A stretch of 64,000 nt of DNA from Fistularia commersonii (GCA_037954325.1 JBBMNZ010000001.1:875265-939264), one strand, 5' to 3'; counted from the first letter of the stretch, positions 48,560-61,510 are shown. Notes: generated from the letters alone by a model not told the origin. Program-made: numbers and translations.

Positions 48560-50230
48560 TCTTCAGGGCTCACCTGCATTAAGCTGACCATCTCCTTCCT
48601 TGTCCTCCTTCCCTCCAGACCTCCTCTCTGCTCTTCCTTCTAGACCTCCTGCATGGCAACCCAGCATCCGTCTACACCAAACTCGCGGCCCGCAGGCCAA
48701 CTGCGGCCGGTGAAACGATAGTATGAGGCCCCCACATTAATAGGAAATGTTAATGTTAGTGCGGCCTGCGCACGTTTCATGTGGATGCTGTATGTGTTAG
48801 CGCCACCTCCATGCTAATAGTAAGGTCTGTCTCATTCCGGGGGCCCAGCACCAGCCTGAATACATGTGTAAACCACGGACGTAAACAACCTGCCGCTGTA
48901 GCGGCACCGGGGAAGGCAGCAGCGCTGAATACATGTGAAAACCACAGATGTACAACCAGCTGCTGCTGCCCTCACCGGTGCTGCTGAATACACATTAAAA
49001 CATGCTGGTGTGGCTGTCACCGGACACGGGTGCTCCAAAGCACCGGACCTGACGTTACACAGGTACCAGAACTGTATGTGTTCTGAGGGCTAGGACGAGG
49101 GCTAGGACGCTAACGCGGAGCTAACACTATTACATACACACATGCCAGTTGTATGTGTATGTGTCCGTGTTAGCGTTAGCGCCATGCCAGCCACGAGCCG
49201 AACTTTTCAAACTTTATTAAACTTTTTGTCTATTTAGTCAGCTAAACCCTGAAACTTCAACATGACAGATACCTAGTGGAATTATATAGATTACACAGCC
49301 CAAAACATGTCTGTCTCAAAGCCTGCAGTGAAGAGAAAGGTTGCTGATGAGCACAGACAATTTCAGGAAAAATTAGAAATTCAATATTTCTTTGTGGAGT
49401 ACAGGGGCACCCCGACGTGTCTTATTTGCACAGAAAAAGCTGCGGCGCACAAGGAATACAATTTGAAACGTCATTATTACACAACTAGACATGCTGAGGA
49501 CTGTGCAAAATACCAGGTTAAAGAGCTGTTAATACTGTTAATTGAATCTGAATAATAATAATAGATTTCTCTACTCACCAACTATATGTGGTTTCATAAG
49601 TCTTTCTTATTTGCTTTAATATTATTATTTTATTCATTTATTACTTATTGATTGATTTATTTTCCTAATTCTTGATTTGTTTATTTATTTCTCCATCTTA
49701 TTTAGTGTAGAAAAATAAAAAATTAAGATATTTGAGAACAGTAGAGTGTTTTATCAGAGCTTTTCTTGTGGAAAACCTGATGCGGCCCAAGCAGACCCTA
49801 GTTCTAGCCGCCCCCGGGTAAATTGAGTTTGAGACCCCTGGTCTGCACAGATCTTCACCCTCCCACACCATCTCAGTGTGAATCGATCTCCAGAACACCT
49901 TTCATGTGCTGTCCCTCTGATGAGCTCCTTCCCGATTCTCTCCTTCGTCATCACATCCAAAGAGGAACCTCCACATCTTCATCTCTGCCCCCTGTCTTCT
50001 CCTCAGGGTCTCCAAACTAGACAGCATGGTTGTTCTCACCTCCCTCTTCTACAACCCTCCTTTCATATTCTTCTATCAGCCCTGGCAATTTTCTGCGCCC
50101 GTTCCAACCTGCTTGGACTCGTGTCTCCACTTCTTCTCCGCCATCTCACAGTGCCATATGCAAACATTATAAGTGTCCACGGGGTTTCCTGTCCAATGTC
50201 CAAGGTTTATTAAAACCACGAAAAAGAATC
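48560..50230 (-). mobile_element. Non-LTR retrotransposon fragment split by a hAT insertion
   Basis: The segment 48560-48669 (minus sense, GAGGTCTAGAAGGAAGAGC-type tail) continues after the hAT element at 49849-50230. There the minus strand gives ERCSGDRFTLRW and TKERIGKELIRGTA and later VQAGWNG-like text. It is upstream of the MCCC2-like first exon. Confidence 0.75.
48678..49840 (+). mobile_element. hAT-type element nested in a retrotransposon, with 8-bp target-site duplication
   Basis: The left edge CAAACTCGCGGCCCGC and right edge GAGTTTGAGACCCCTG are inverted termini (the left end lacks a few outer bases). They are flanked by GTCTACAC (48670-48677) and GTCTGCAC (49841-49848), a 7/8 match of the size hAT transposases make. 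The frame at 49307-49555 encodes a BED-type finger (TCLICTEKAAAHKEYNLKRH) of the GTF2IRD2/ZBED hAT class. The transposase catalytic domain is deleted. Confidence 0.88.
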
Positions 50231-51100
50231 CCAGATCAAACGAATCAACGGATAGATAGTTTTTAGTTTCTAATATTTAAAATGCAACAATTTCCATCTG
50301 TAGCTACAGCTGTAGTAATAGATAGTAGCCGCTTGATGGCGCCCGTCGTTAATAGGCAGCACATTTCTACTTTTTCATGATCCTCAAAAAACAACCTGTG
50401 GTTGCAATTGACTCATATCATTTTGTTTTATTTCAACATGACATTATCAATATTATACAATACACCATTTTAAGTCAGAAGAAAAACATCCCGGAATTGT
50501 TCCGTGTGTTGAAACGCTCTGTGTAATTACATATGGATTACTTCTGTACGTCTTCTGGGTTATTTTTTTTTTGTTCCCTTTGTCACTTCTTTTCTTTTAA
50601 ACTGTGAAATGAATCGTTGGAAAATCTTGCAGTCGTGTGACATCTTAATACACACAGAAGACACTTATTAAATATTATTTTTATGCGCATACATGAAGAA
50701 TAGGGATCCATCATTTCACTGTTTGCGTGCAGACACGTTTTCCTTGAGCCAAATTGTTGCTTTGCTTCAAAAACATCTGAAATAACTTGCATGCAATCAC
50801 AAATTCAGAAAAAAAGTAAAGATTTTTCCTAAATCATCTGCAGAGATTTACCGGTAAATCGATTTGAAAATGTAGAAATTTACATGAACGTTAGGCAAGT
50901 GTGCCATCAAATTAAAGTTTGAAAGAAAATGACGAAAAAAAAACGGCTTTAAATCGGATTTCCAAAATTGCGATGTTTCTGGATGGATCTATTTCCAGGT
51001 GGACGAAACGGCGGAGGGACACTGCGCCTCGTTTGGGTGTGCTGCGTCTCTGACGCGTCACCGTGATTTTCAAGCTAAAACCTTTTCGAAATATGTCTAT
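50231..51100. other. Spacer upstream of the F-BAR gene
   Basis: AT-rich sequence without recognisable exons or transposon ends. From about 50990 it turns GC-rich (CAGGTGGACGAAACGGCGGA) toward the promoter of the next gene. Confidence 0.5.
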
Positions 51101-51690
51101 ATATTTTTATTTTTGAAGAATTATAACTTTTACGTGTTTATTGTCGGGCGATGAGTGCGGGGCCGCCGGGCTCCGGGGCTCCGGGCAGCAGGAGGAGGAG
51201 GAGGGCGGGCCCGGAGGAGGCGGAGGCGGAGGCGGGGTCGCTCGGCGGACGGGCAGCCCGGAGGAGTCGAGCCTCAGCGGCAGCGAGGAGAGCCCGGCCA
51301 GGGGGAAAACCGCGTCCTATCCCGGGGAACTCAGCAGTGGGAATCCGCGATGAGTTGGGGAACGGAGCTCTGGGTACGTATTAAAACATTCTGACTTTTT
51401 ATTCCGTGTGAATCTCCGGGGAGTGTGGCGGCGGCCGCCGCGGCTACTTTTATCCCGGGGTTTGATAAGGGTGTCGGGGGGGAGAAAAAGGTGCCGCGTT
51501 ACCTTGCTAGCTTGCTAATGCTAGCCGACCGGCTGCGTCGCCTGGCGGGGCTGATGCTAAAGCTAAAGCTAAAGCTAATCAGCGGCGCACCTCCGCGGCC
51601 GTGACAGCGGCGGAACAATAGGCGCGTCCGCGGCGGCGGGGGCGGCCGGTCGGGTCCACCTGGATCGCTCCGAAAATTCACACACAGGTT
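51000..51690 (+). promoter_or_regulatory. CpG-island promoter and 5' UTR of the F-BAR gene
   Basis: CpG-dense sequence surrounds the first coding exon, including GGA/GCG-rich 5' UTR at 51150-51349 and intronic CpG up to about 51680. GCTAATGCTAGC and tandem CTAAAG units lie at 51510-51575. There is no TATA box, as usual for a broadly expressed vertebrate gene. Confidence 0.6.
51350..51373 (+). CDS. fnbp1l: First coding exon of an FNBP1/FNBP1L-type F-BAR protein (rest off the window)
   Basis: ATG at 51350 encodes MSWGTELW and stops at a consensus GTACGT donor (51374) in phase 0. FNBP1 and FNBP1L (Toca-1) begin MSWGTELWDQFD with an intron at this point; TRIP10 begins MDWG. These proteins bind curved membranes through the F-BAR domain and recruit N-WASP through SH3 for actin assembly and endocytosis. 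Human FNBP1L lies on chromosome 1p, the arm that carries RPE65 and DEPDC1, which favours fnbp1l over fnbp1, but eight residues cannot decide. An upstream ATG at 51151 opens an out-of-frame reading frame that overlaps this start. No second exon is visible before 64000. Confidence 0.75.
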
Positions 51691-52205
51691 GACTTAAATC
51701 ACCAAAGTGGCGAGTTGGGAAGTTTTATATTCACGTTTTTTTTTTTTTTTTGTGTGCGTTGAGTGTGTCACACCCTGTTTGGCAGGGATACCCGGCGGGG
51801 AGCGGGCGGGATCCCGGGCGGATCTCCGCCGCCCCGGTGCCCTAAACCTGAACCCGGGGTCAAACTTCTCAGCCGGTCGTTTTGATCCCCCTTTTTTTAT
51901 TCCTCCTTGGAACTTCAATGCGGTGCACGTCTTCTGCACCACCAGCATCATCCAGGTCTCCTCCAAACCCCACCAGTCATTCCACCGGCTGGGCTTTGTC
52001 CTTCAGCCGGTGTGCAAAACACCCGCCGCCGCCCCCCCAAGCTTCCCCTGCTGCTTCAGGACCTCCTGGGATCCTGGCATCCACCTGAGAGTGTGCCGAG
52101 ATCCAGCCTGCCTTCTGGGGTGTTGGCCGCCACAAGCTGGTGGAGACACTCAGGCAGCAGCAGCAGCAGAAGCAGCAGCAGCAGCATCCCCTCTGCACAC
52201 TGTGT

Positions 52206-52206
<1 letters not shown>

Positions 52207-52238
<32 letters not shown>
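52207..52238. repeat. (GT)n microsatellite
   Basis: Pure GT run in the F-BAR intron, just after a CAG-rich stretch (52155-52185). Confidence 0.95.
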
Positions 52239-52241
<3 letters not shown>

Positions 52242-52709
52242 TCCTCAGCCCCCCTCCAGATAATGATACTCCTCCGTCTGACCTCACTGGATATTATCTG
52301 AGCTTTAAATGTAAGCCAGCTTTTTGCTGGTTCAGCCCCCCGGCACGCAGCACGGTCCTGCAGCCCCACACGGGGGTCAAAGCGTTTTGCCGACTGTTAA
52401 AATGTGCAATTTAAAAATGGTTTGCGCAGCGACGCAGAGGTCGGGAAAGGTTTATGGATTTGGGTGCACACACACACCTCACACACATCTGCCTGAGAAT
52501 GACAGGGTGAGTCCTGTTCCGGAAATGAAAGCGTGTTCTCGGGTTGGGATCAGGAAGGAACGGCTCCTTTGAATGTTGCTCCTGTGTGATTTACTGCACC
52601 GAGTGTTTAAGCACACACTCCAGCATGTAGAATTTTTTAAATGTTTCCGAGGCGTCTCTGATGACATTTATCCGGCACTTTTAGTCTATAGGAGGATTAA
52701 GCAGAGTCA

Positions 52710-52711
<2 letters not shown>

Positions 52712-52755
<44 letters not shown>
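52712..52755. repeat. (GT)n microsatellite
   Basis: Pure 44-bp GT run in the F-BAR intron. Confidence 0.96.
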
Positions 52756-52757
<2 letters not shown>

Positions 52758-53209
52758 AGCGCGCTGTATTTTCTCATTTCAATTGTGTTTTCATGCAAAT
52801 CCCGTCATCACATGGGATGCCCTAATGGGCTTTTGCATGCTCACAAAAGCAAGAGTTCCCCGAGCAGTCAGAACTGTCTGGAGGAGGCTTTTGATTTCAA
52901 AAAGCGAGAGAGAGGCAGCGGTAGTTCCTGAAGATGAACGCTTTATCGTTTTGCCTAAAGTCAACAGCTGAAATCGAAAAGCAACGGCAAGTCTCTGTTG
53001 AAAAAAAAAATGTCAGTTTAGCAGACGCATGGATCGGACATCCCATAAAAACGTGCAGAATGACTCAGGTGACGGAGGCCGAACGTTTCCTCGCCGGCTC
53101 ATTACGGCCCAACGCTCTCCGCGGGTTGTGTTTGCCCGGCGCTGAGTTCAAGCAGCCAAACACAGGATCAGCTGGGCGGCTGCACACACTTCTGACGGAT
53201 CGTCATAAT

Positions 53210-53231
53210 CCCCCCCCCCCCCCCCCCCCCC
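53210..53231. repeat. Poly(C) tract of 22
   Basis: Uninterrupted run of 22 C residues followed by GGGCCGC; about 40 bp later ATTGGCTGTCTGATGTCAGA phrases recur (53246-53335). Confidence 0.95.
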
Positions 53232-54528
53232 GGGCCGCTGATCAGATTAATGTGTTTGGCTGTCTGATGTCAGATTACACATGATTGGCTGTCTGATGTC
53301 AGATTACAGATTAGCGTCTGTAGAATGGGATGTGAATCAGCTGATTGGCTGCTTAATTCCACATTATGAGCCAGTAACCGGTAAGGAAATCCAAAATTAA
53401 AATGACATATTTACTGAACATTCATTTCTAGCTTTTTATAATCTAATCTCACCAAGGCTTGGTAGGATATTTATGTAAATGGCATGTTGATCACATCGTT
53501 TTGTTTTTACATTTACAAGTCATTCCTCACTTTAGTTGATTATTGAAAAAAAGAAATGACAAGAAAAAAAAGCCAAAAGGAATTGTCTAAAAATAAAACG
53601 TGATCATACGAAGTGAAAAACAAACATGAAATACAAAAAAAAAAAAGTGCAAAAGGGTGGGTAAACAATAACAGAAACATATGTAGCTAAGTTAGCGCTA
53701 ACAAAGTGATCCAGAGTTTAGCAGGAAGAGCAGATCCAGCAAACATCATTCTATTATCACATCCGTTATTGTACTTTCTGGTGCGATAAATAAAACCAGC
53801 CCCCGCAGGAAGCGGGACCGGTATCCCCCATATCAGTCTGAATTCTGCCATAATCGATCGGGCAGCTTTGACCTTCTGCTCCGGAGAGGAGGCCGTCACA
53901 AGAAGGGTCACGGTTTTCCAGAGGTAGTTCACATTTTTATACGTCAACGCTGCGTCGCACTACTGCTGATGTCGTTTCACGGTGGATTCTCTGACTTGTG
54001 GATGCTCGTGCGATCCGGGCTTACAGTTCAGCGGGAATGGCTTTTCACCACATCGCCCACTCCAAATGTGAATCCATGCACAAAGAGGCGGGAGGGTGTA
54101 TCTACGAGCTGCACCTGTAGCCTGAAGAAGAAGCGGAAGCCAAACCGCGTGGCGGTGACAGTCCAGGGGGAAGGCGTGACGGCGGGACTTCCCTCCCGCT
54201 CGGAGTTTATGCAAACATGCTGTTTATTCATGAACAGACGCTCTACTTCCCTGTCCTGTCAATCATCCCGGCCTCACGCTGGCGGGTTCAACAAGCGATT
54301 GTTCCACGGCCGGGCCGCGTCCGTATTTACGGCCTCTGTTTATTCTACCCTTGGAAAGCGCGACGGCGAAAATAGCGTCGGTTTGTTCGCCGCCGTTCCG
54401 CGCACGCTGGCGTCGGCCCAGGTCTTTGAGACGTTACAAAGCAGGCGAGGAACATCCTATTACCGAGCTGGCTTCCTGCCCTCTGAGACACTCACACACT
54501 GTTGAATCTGAATTGAAGCTCTGTGTCC

Positions 54529-54530
<2 letters not shown>

Positions 54531-54574
<44 letters not shown>
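54531..54574. repeat. (GT)n microsatellite
   Basis: Pure 44-bp GT run in the F-BAR intron. Confidence 0.96.
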
Positions 54575-54575
<1 letters not shown>

Positions 54576-57500
54576 ATGCACTAAGGCCAGGATGCTGCCC
54601 TGCTGGGCGCTGGTCTGTTTGGTGGAGGTGAGCTGAGGGCCAGCAGAGCGAGGAGGTGGTGTCTGGCCAGGGGACAGGAGAGCATCAGGAGGTCTTCTCC
54701 TCTGATGGTCCAGGGATAAGAGGACGCAGGAGAGAGCGCCGGATTTCCACTCTGGACTCTCTTTTGATGTCAGTGGGCTGAGAAGCTTCCAGGAGACTTG
54801 AGGTGATTGTTGATGCTCAGGTGTTTGTCCAGGAGCGGCGAAGCGGCTTCTGATCCTCACCCTAATGCTTTTGATATTGTCCTCCAGACATTAACTGTTT
54901 TCAAGCTTGCTAGTCATGTGCACGTGAACACTGGACCCTATTGAGTCGTACTCGCCACCTGCCGACGGCGGCCATGAAGGAGGAGACGCGCCGTCGTCAG
55001 CTCGTGATGAAAGGGCTTTTATTTTCTTGCTTCTGAAGGCTGGATGCAGGTGTGGTTATGACAGCTTGGATTCTACCTGCGGGGTTTGACAAGGCAGCCG
55101 GCCAGTCGTGACGCAGGGTTTTCTAGAAACCTCTTCAGCCCAAAGGAAACAGTCGAATGTTTTCAATTCATTATCTCCAGAGGAGCCTCCACTCCCCGGG
55201 GTTTCAGCTCAGGAGTTTTGGTAGTGGATGTTTTGCTTTGCCATCGGAGCCCGGATCTGAGTTCGGAGCGAGCGGGACGAGCGTTTCACGCCCACGTGGC
55301 CGCCGCTGTCTGTGAAGTGAGAAATCATGGAAAAACACGAGCGTCCGCGAAGAGAAGGAGAAGTTGTTGTCGGCGAGATCCGGTGACGGAGAGCATCGTC
55401 TGCGAGAAGGCGGGAGACGTAGAGTCGAAAGAGTCGTGTCGCATTAAATGTGAATCCGCTCAGTCAAGTTAAAGATAACCATGATTCCGTCACCGGCATC
55501 TTTGCCCAATCTTCATACCACTTGATAAAACCACCATATTTCTCTACATTCTCTTTTATTATGTATTTTCTTATACATTATACACATGACCAAACCGGGG
55601 GTCTGGAAGGGATTTATCGCATTGCAGTTGCAAGGAAATTTTATTATATATCCAAGCAAATGAAGGTACGTGCTCGGTCACAGGACCAGTGACTCTGTCT
55701 TGGTTAAACTCCACTTGAAGGAAGGAAGCTCCTCCGTGGACTTCCTGCGGTCTGGCGGGTCACAGTGGGCGCCGATGGCCAAATGGCGTCGAAGCGAAGG
55801 TCACCGCCGGGACGCGGCAATCTGTTACCCTCAATCTTGCCAGGATTGTCAAAAAGCGACGGCGGGTGTGGAGGCGGGGTGTTTTTCTAGCGCCCGACGC
55901 CCGGCTGATATTTACAGCCCCCGTCGGCCGGCGTGTATCAGCGTGGACGTCCTCCTTAATTAACTGAATCGTGCTAACGCTCATCTCCCGGTGACGGCGA
56001 GGAAGGAGGTGCGAGAAGGATGGCGGGGGGGAAGAGGGGGCTGCATTAAAGATGGAGGGGGTTTTAATGACAGAGGGGAATTTACAGAGGGAGGGAGGCA
56101 CTGGGTTTCTAAAGGCGCATGGAATAAGTAGATTCCAGCGGTGAAGCTGGCTGCCAGACCAGCCAGTGATAAATTAACAGGCTGTCAGTCAGACTAATCT
56201 CAGCAATTCCACTCATGACTCCCCCAGAATTGGACTCCTCTCATTGGGTGGAACACAGTTGTGTTTCTGTTTTGGCTCATGGCTCATGTATCCAGTGTTC
56301 GTCCGTTCAAAACGCCATCGTTAAGCATCTCGCTCGGTGACGCGGTATCCAAACGATGCTTTTTGTTTTTATTTAAAGCATAAAGTTGATATGTGAAACG
56401 CCCTGTCAGGATGCACGACATGAACCAATCAGACGGGTTTAATTGGAATTTCATGCTAACCAGAGAAAGCTTTATGAGAATACCTTTCCTCGCATCTTGG
56501 TGGATTGAGTTTCCTGGAATTTCCTGTTGATATTCAGGTCTTTTGTTCATTTTTGTTTTCTGGTCTCTGGGAATCCCTTGGTTTTCTTGCTTTTTTTACA
56601 ACCAGCATTTTTGGTCAAATGAGGGACTCGTGCTAATTGTTTGGAAGTGGCTCCAATTTACCCTTTGCCGTATCCTGATAAATGGCCAGCCAGCGCTTGC
56701 GCCACCACTTCAAGATGAAACAAAGGTCTCCGGTAGTCTATTTGTTGGAAATCTACGAAAAACCGGTCGGACCGGTTCCTTCTTTCTCGAAGTAGCGTTG
56801 CCGTTTTCAGAAATGAATCTCGCCATTGATTCAGTCGTTCTCTGTGTGTCGCCATGAAAGAGGGGTACAGAGTATGTCTATCCAAACTAGAAAGTTGTGT
56901 AATCCCGGTATCCCGACAGCCTCGGAGCCAAACGCGGATATCCCACGGTGAAAGTACGGCGCCTCCTTCCTGTTGGCCGGTCCTCCCTCTGGTCCCCCTG
57001 CAGCCGGGCCTCTCAGCTGTATCCTCCCCGCCAGCTGTTTGGACCGGGTCCTCCTTCCTCCCTGCACCTGTGCGGAGCCTCGTGGTGACGCCACTCGCTC
57101 GCCGCCGCCGCCGACCTGTTTGTGACCCTCTTTTTACATTTTTTTTAATCCAACTCGGATTTGTGCCCATGGTGGGACGTTCTGGACAGCCGGTGCGCTC
57201 TACCCGAAACCACCACATTTTTGTTCGGAGAGCAAAAAAGAATCTTGCTTTTTCCTCAAATATTAGACTCGTGGCTTTTATTTGTCCTGTTTATTGTTAA
57301 AGTCCAGCTCCTCCTTCTGGTCCCGCAGATCAAATATCATATTGTTGCGACATCCTGTGCCTTTTACCGTTCCGTCCAAGCACAGCAGAGACAGGAAGAC
57401 TCTCCAGGCCTCCTGGCCGTGGCGGGGAGGTTTCTGGTGTGGGTGCAGGGCTTCGCTGGGAGCTGCAGCTGCCTTCCAGGAGTCAGCCTGTCTGTCAACT

Positions 57501-58536
57501 GTTTATTAGTCACTTACTATATTAGCAAGCGGACAAAAATGCCGGCTTTATGACTTATGGAAAATTGGACGATGTCGGAAATTGTTCTTCAACCCAGTCA
57601 GCGAGCTTTGACTCCGCTGGATATCTGGCCGCTGTCAATCTCAGACGTGCTCAGCGACGGGAGTTTTTCACCTCCCTCGTCCGTGACGACCCGTCACGTG
57701 AAATGTCCCGGAGCTGCGACCAGACGAGGGAACTGGACGGTCGGGACGGCTCGGTCCTTTTTCCCCTTTCACGTCACAAAGGGGAGGCACCGCAGATGAC
57801 CTCGCCCCTCGGAGAGTCTGCGAAGTTCACGTCGGTCCTGATGGCCGGTTGCGTGTTGACTCTGCAGAGCCACGAGCGGCAGGTTCGCCCGCGGTACAGT
57901 CGGGCGTTTCCGTTAGCTCCCTTAACAAAAACAAGATGGCTGCCACCACCTTCCCGAGTGGGGACACAAGGAACCGGCAGCGACTCCCGATGTCCGCTTT
58001 CGGCACGGCAAGACTCGGACCCCCATCGCTCCCGCCGTTCCTCCGGCCGGGTCGGGGGTCACGTGTTGGCCGGTTTCATCCGCGCTGCTAAACCCCCTGA
58101 AAGAAGTGAGGGGGACCATAACAAATGGTCGGGCACAGAAACACTGATGTTTGTAAAATGCGGATTACTTTCTTCTTTGGATTCTGTCAAAGCTACTGTT
58201 GCTTCCGCCCACGTCCTGAGAAACACTTACACCTCTTTGTTTTAATGTAATTGTAATGCCACTGCAGTGTGTGTGTGTGTGTGTGTCCTTCAACTGCTGT
58301 GTACTAAACACACCAGTTACCTGCCGAACCCGCTCAGCTCCGCCGCTCAGATGGTATCTGCCCCGCAGACCATAATACTCTGTTACCCGGTAACACACCA
58401 GCTGATGCAGGCACGGCGGTGGGAGGCTTACGCAACCCCAGGCTGCGGCGTTTTGTTGTTTTCCTTTTGTTCTGTTTTATGGAGGGTGATTTCAATCCGT
58501 CTCTCAAGTCTACCAGCACTAAATACCCATGTTAGC

Positions 58537-58539
<3 letters not shown>

Positions 58540-58567
<28 letters not shown>
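58540..58567. repeat. (GT)n microsatellite
   Basis: Pure GT run; a shorter one lies at 58267-58285. Confidence 0.94.
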
Positions 58568-59424
58568 CAGTGAAACTCAGCAGGTGTGTGTTTATCATGT
58601 GACAATAAACCATAAGCCGTTTGAATGGCCGTGTAGCGTTGCAGCCCTCCTCCTCCTCACCATCCCCTCAACTGACCCTATCTTCTTGTTGTTCCCCTCC
58701 TCCTCCTGATCACACACTCCTCCAGCGCCGACACTTGAGTATCGGGGTTTCCCACCGGCCGGGACGGGCCGGGGAATGTTTCCCCCCCGAGCTCCCACGT
58801 CGCACAACCCCAGTGCATTTTTGGCCTGTTTTTGGAAAAGTTTTATCCCTGTTAAGTTTGTTTTTGCAAGAGTAAATAATATAAATCGAAACCCCCTTAG
58901 CTCAGCTCGCCCCCTCTGAAGGGAGATACTTTATCATTTAGCTGTGATAATTAAAAAGTAAAACTTTGCTTCGCATATGGTATTTGAAGTAAGAAATTCA
59001 TTATGCAACTTGTTTTGAATGGAAAGTGCTTGTTCCGGATCATCAATCTGCAATCCCCTAATCTTCCCTGACATCCGCCAGGCTCGCGTTTCACTCCGAA
59101 ACACAGCGAGCGAGAACAAGCACGGAGTGAGATTTGAACCCGGAGCCCGAATTCAGACCGCCGCTGATCATTTTTTAATGCCGTTAACACTTAAACACGA
59201 TAAAGACGCGACAAAGATGAGACGAATAGATGCGGAAATCATTTTCTAGCGTCCGTGTCGCCCTGGCCCAAACAGGGGCGGTATGGATCGTCACCGCGGT
59301 TACGTAACCTCCCGGGGTCACGACCTCCATGTAGGGTTTCCTGTCTTGAGGGTTCCTGTTGTTCCCCAACCGCCCCTACATATGTGCTGCTGCTGTCACA
59401 TTTGTGTACAGATAACACAAAGCC

Positions 59425-59426
<2 letters not shown>

Positions 59427-59458
<32 letters not shown>
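59427..59458. repeat. (GT)n microsatellite
   Basis: Pure GT run in the F-BAR intron, next to the unique stretch 59459-59660. Confidence 0.95.
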
Positions 59459-59459
<1 letters not shown>

Positions 59460-60379
59460 ATCTTATCAGGCGGGGGCTCCTCCATGCTGCTGTATGAGAA
59501 ACACTGGCTTTTGCATGGAATTAGCCACAATGGCTCCCCCATAAATAGAGACCTATGTAGATGGTTTCCCTCCCTTTGTCGAAGAGACGGCGCTAATTCT
59601 CGCCGGCGAGGAGTTTTCCCAGGCCGTTTGTTTGGCCCGTCGGACGTCTTGAGCGCCCAATAAAACCGATCGGCGCTGCCTGGGTGTCTGCGCCGCTCAT
59701 TTACACAAACACTCAGCTCGCGGGGTTCCGGGTTACCTTGGCAACCAACCCACGAAGCACATAGCGTAACCACCCCCTCCCCCTGCTACGGTCGGTACCA
59801 TAGTAAGTTAGCGAAGAATTAAAGGGCTTTAAATAAGCAGCAACAATCTGCCTCTGGTGTTGTTTATTAGGAAACAGCCAAGTGAAGGTTCTTCTGTCTC
59901 ACAAACCTCCTCTCTGACCGCACTCGCGTCGCCGTCGTTCTACTTCACATTGCAAATTCTTTAGCTCGCATCAACGCGTAGCATTAGCTTGAAGGAAACT
60001 GGTCCGCAGTGACAGTTTGCATGTTGTAAAGTGCTTTTGCGCAGGTGCGCTGAAGAGCGGCCGGGGGAAGGAGGCCTTTTTGAGCTCAGCTGTAATTCAG
60101 AGGGCAGCAGGAAGTGATACCGAGGAAGTCCTTCCCCGGGGCGTTGGCCGATAAGACCGTCCCAAGTCTGCAAAACAAAATAAGTGAATGTGAGTCAGCT
60201 TTGAAGTGGAGTAAAGAAAAGGGTTTACTCATGATTGTGAAAGAGTGAGAAAGTGGAAGTCCCTGGTCCACAGGGAAGGTTGAGGTGAGTCACCGTTCTC
60301 TCAGGAAGTAGGACAGTGCAGGAAAGGTGTGTGTGAAGACACCAACACGACCTGGATCCTCTTCTTCTTTTCCTTTCTG

Positions 60380-60700
60380 CTCGAGTCACCTTCCTCCATC
60401 CAGCCCTCTCCTGTCGCACCAACTAACGTGCTGTCCTTTCTGGTCCTCCTCTGGACCTCCTGCCTAGCAGCTCCAGCCTCAGTCCGACTTTACCTCCTGA
60501 ACATCTAACACGTGCCGTCCCTCTGACGGACCCCTTCCAGATCCTCTCCGTCCTCTTCACTCCTAAAGAGAACCTCCACATCTTCACCTCCAGTTGCCTC
60601 CGGCACGGTCATCTCGGTGTCTCCAAAGCAGACACCAAGGCTGCTCTCACTTCCATCTTCTCCACCTGGGTCTTGTATTTGGTCTGGATCAACATTTTTA
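60380..60700 (-). mobile_element. Non-LTR retrotransposon 3' fragment (F-BAR intron)
   Basis: CTCCTGCCTAGCAGCTCC, ACACGTGCCGTCCCTCTGA and AGAGAACCTCCACATCTTCA are the same reverse-complement phrases as in the copy at 24740-24900. Only the 3' part survives. Confidence 0.75.
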
Positions 60701-61509
60701 TCATTTTTATCATTTTATCATTTTTATTTTTATCATTTTATTTACTATCGGTATGCCTTTACCACCCGAGGTTAATGTTTAATCCACAAAACTCACGGGA
60801 AAGTGCAGCATAACATGCAGAGAAGAAAACCGTCCAAAGATGCCTCCCGGATCTTCTGTGGACGGGTCACAAGACCAGAACAGGCCGTCTCAGTCGCTCC
60901 TCGCAGGAAGTAAAAGGGCATCTGCTCCGAATCTACACGCTTATTTATACCGCGTTAAAGACTCATCCGAGGAGATGTTTCCACGCCGCGACTTTGGTTC
61001 CAGCGGCAGCACGGGCTATTTCAAGACCGTTTCCAGCGGGCATAAAAGAACATTGTGGGGACGATATTCCAGGCCGCGGGGAAGAGACGCACAAGGGACC
61101 GTCTCAATGATCTGGGAAGAGGCACTGCAACCGTGACTTGTTGGATGAGGAAGCCGTGGACCAACGTGAGGACGGTTCAGACCCTCCTTGTTGAGTCTGG
61201 ATTCATTCACTGTAAATTACACCTTGAGAAGCAGTCGTTCGAACCCGACGTCTCGACCACGACGGACTGATTTGACATTGTCCTTAAAAAAAAAACAAAA
61301 AAACATAGCGCTAGCTGTCAGCGCCCGAGCTAAGTGTGATAGCGCCGGCTCTCAGCGAAACCTCCGCAGGCGCTGTGAGGTGAAGGTGTCAAGATCCAGG
61401 ATTAGCCCACGCAGTCCTCCAGGCTCCTGCAGCATCTGAGCCAGATGATTGATCAGTCAGGGATCCTGCAGGCTGCTTCTCTTCTGTGTCCTCAGATGCT
61501 CAGATGAAT

Positions 61510-61510
<1 letters not shown>

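Noticed and set aside
51707..52414. 235-codon open frame in the F-BAR first intron
   Set aside because: Runs through a GT microsatellite and a CAG-rich tract, with no recognisable domain or splice logic.
57550..58245. 231-codon open frame in the F-BAR intron
   Set aside because: No family resemblance, no flanking exon candidates and no codon pattern that stands out.
59110..59150. GATTTGAACCCGGAGC, resembling a reversed T arm
   Set aside because: The rest of a tRNA cannot be folded around it.
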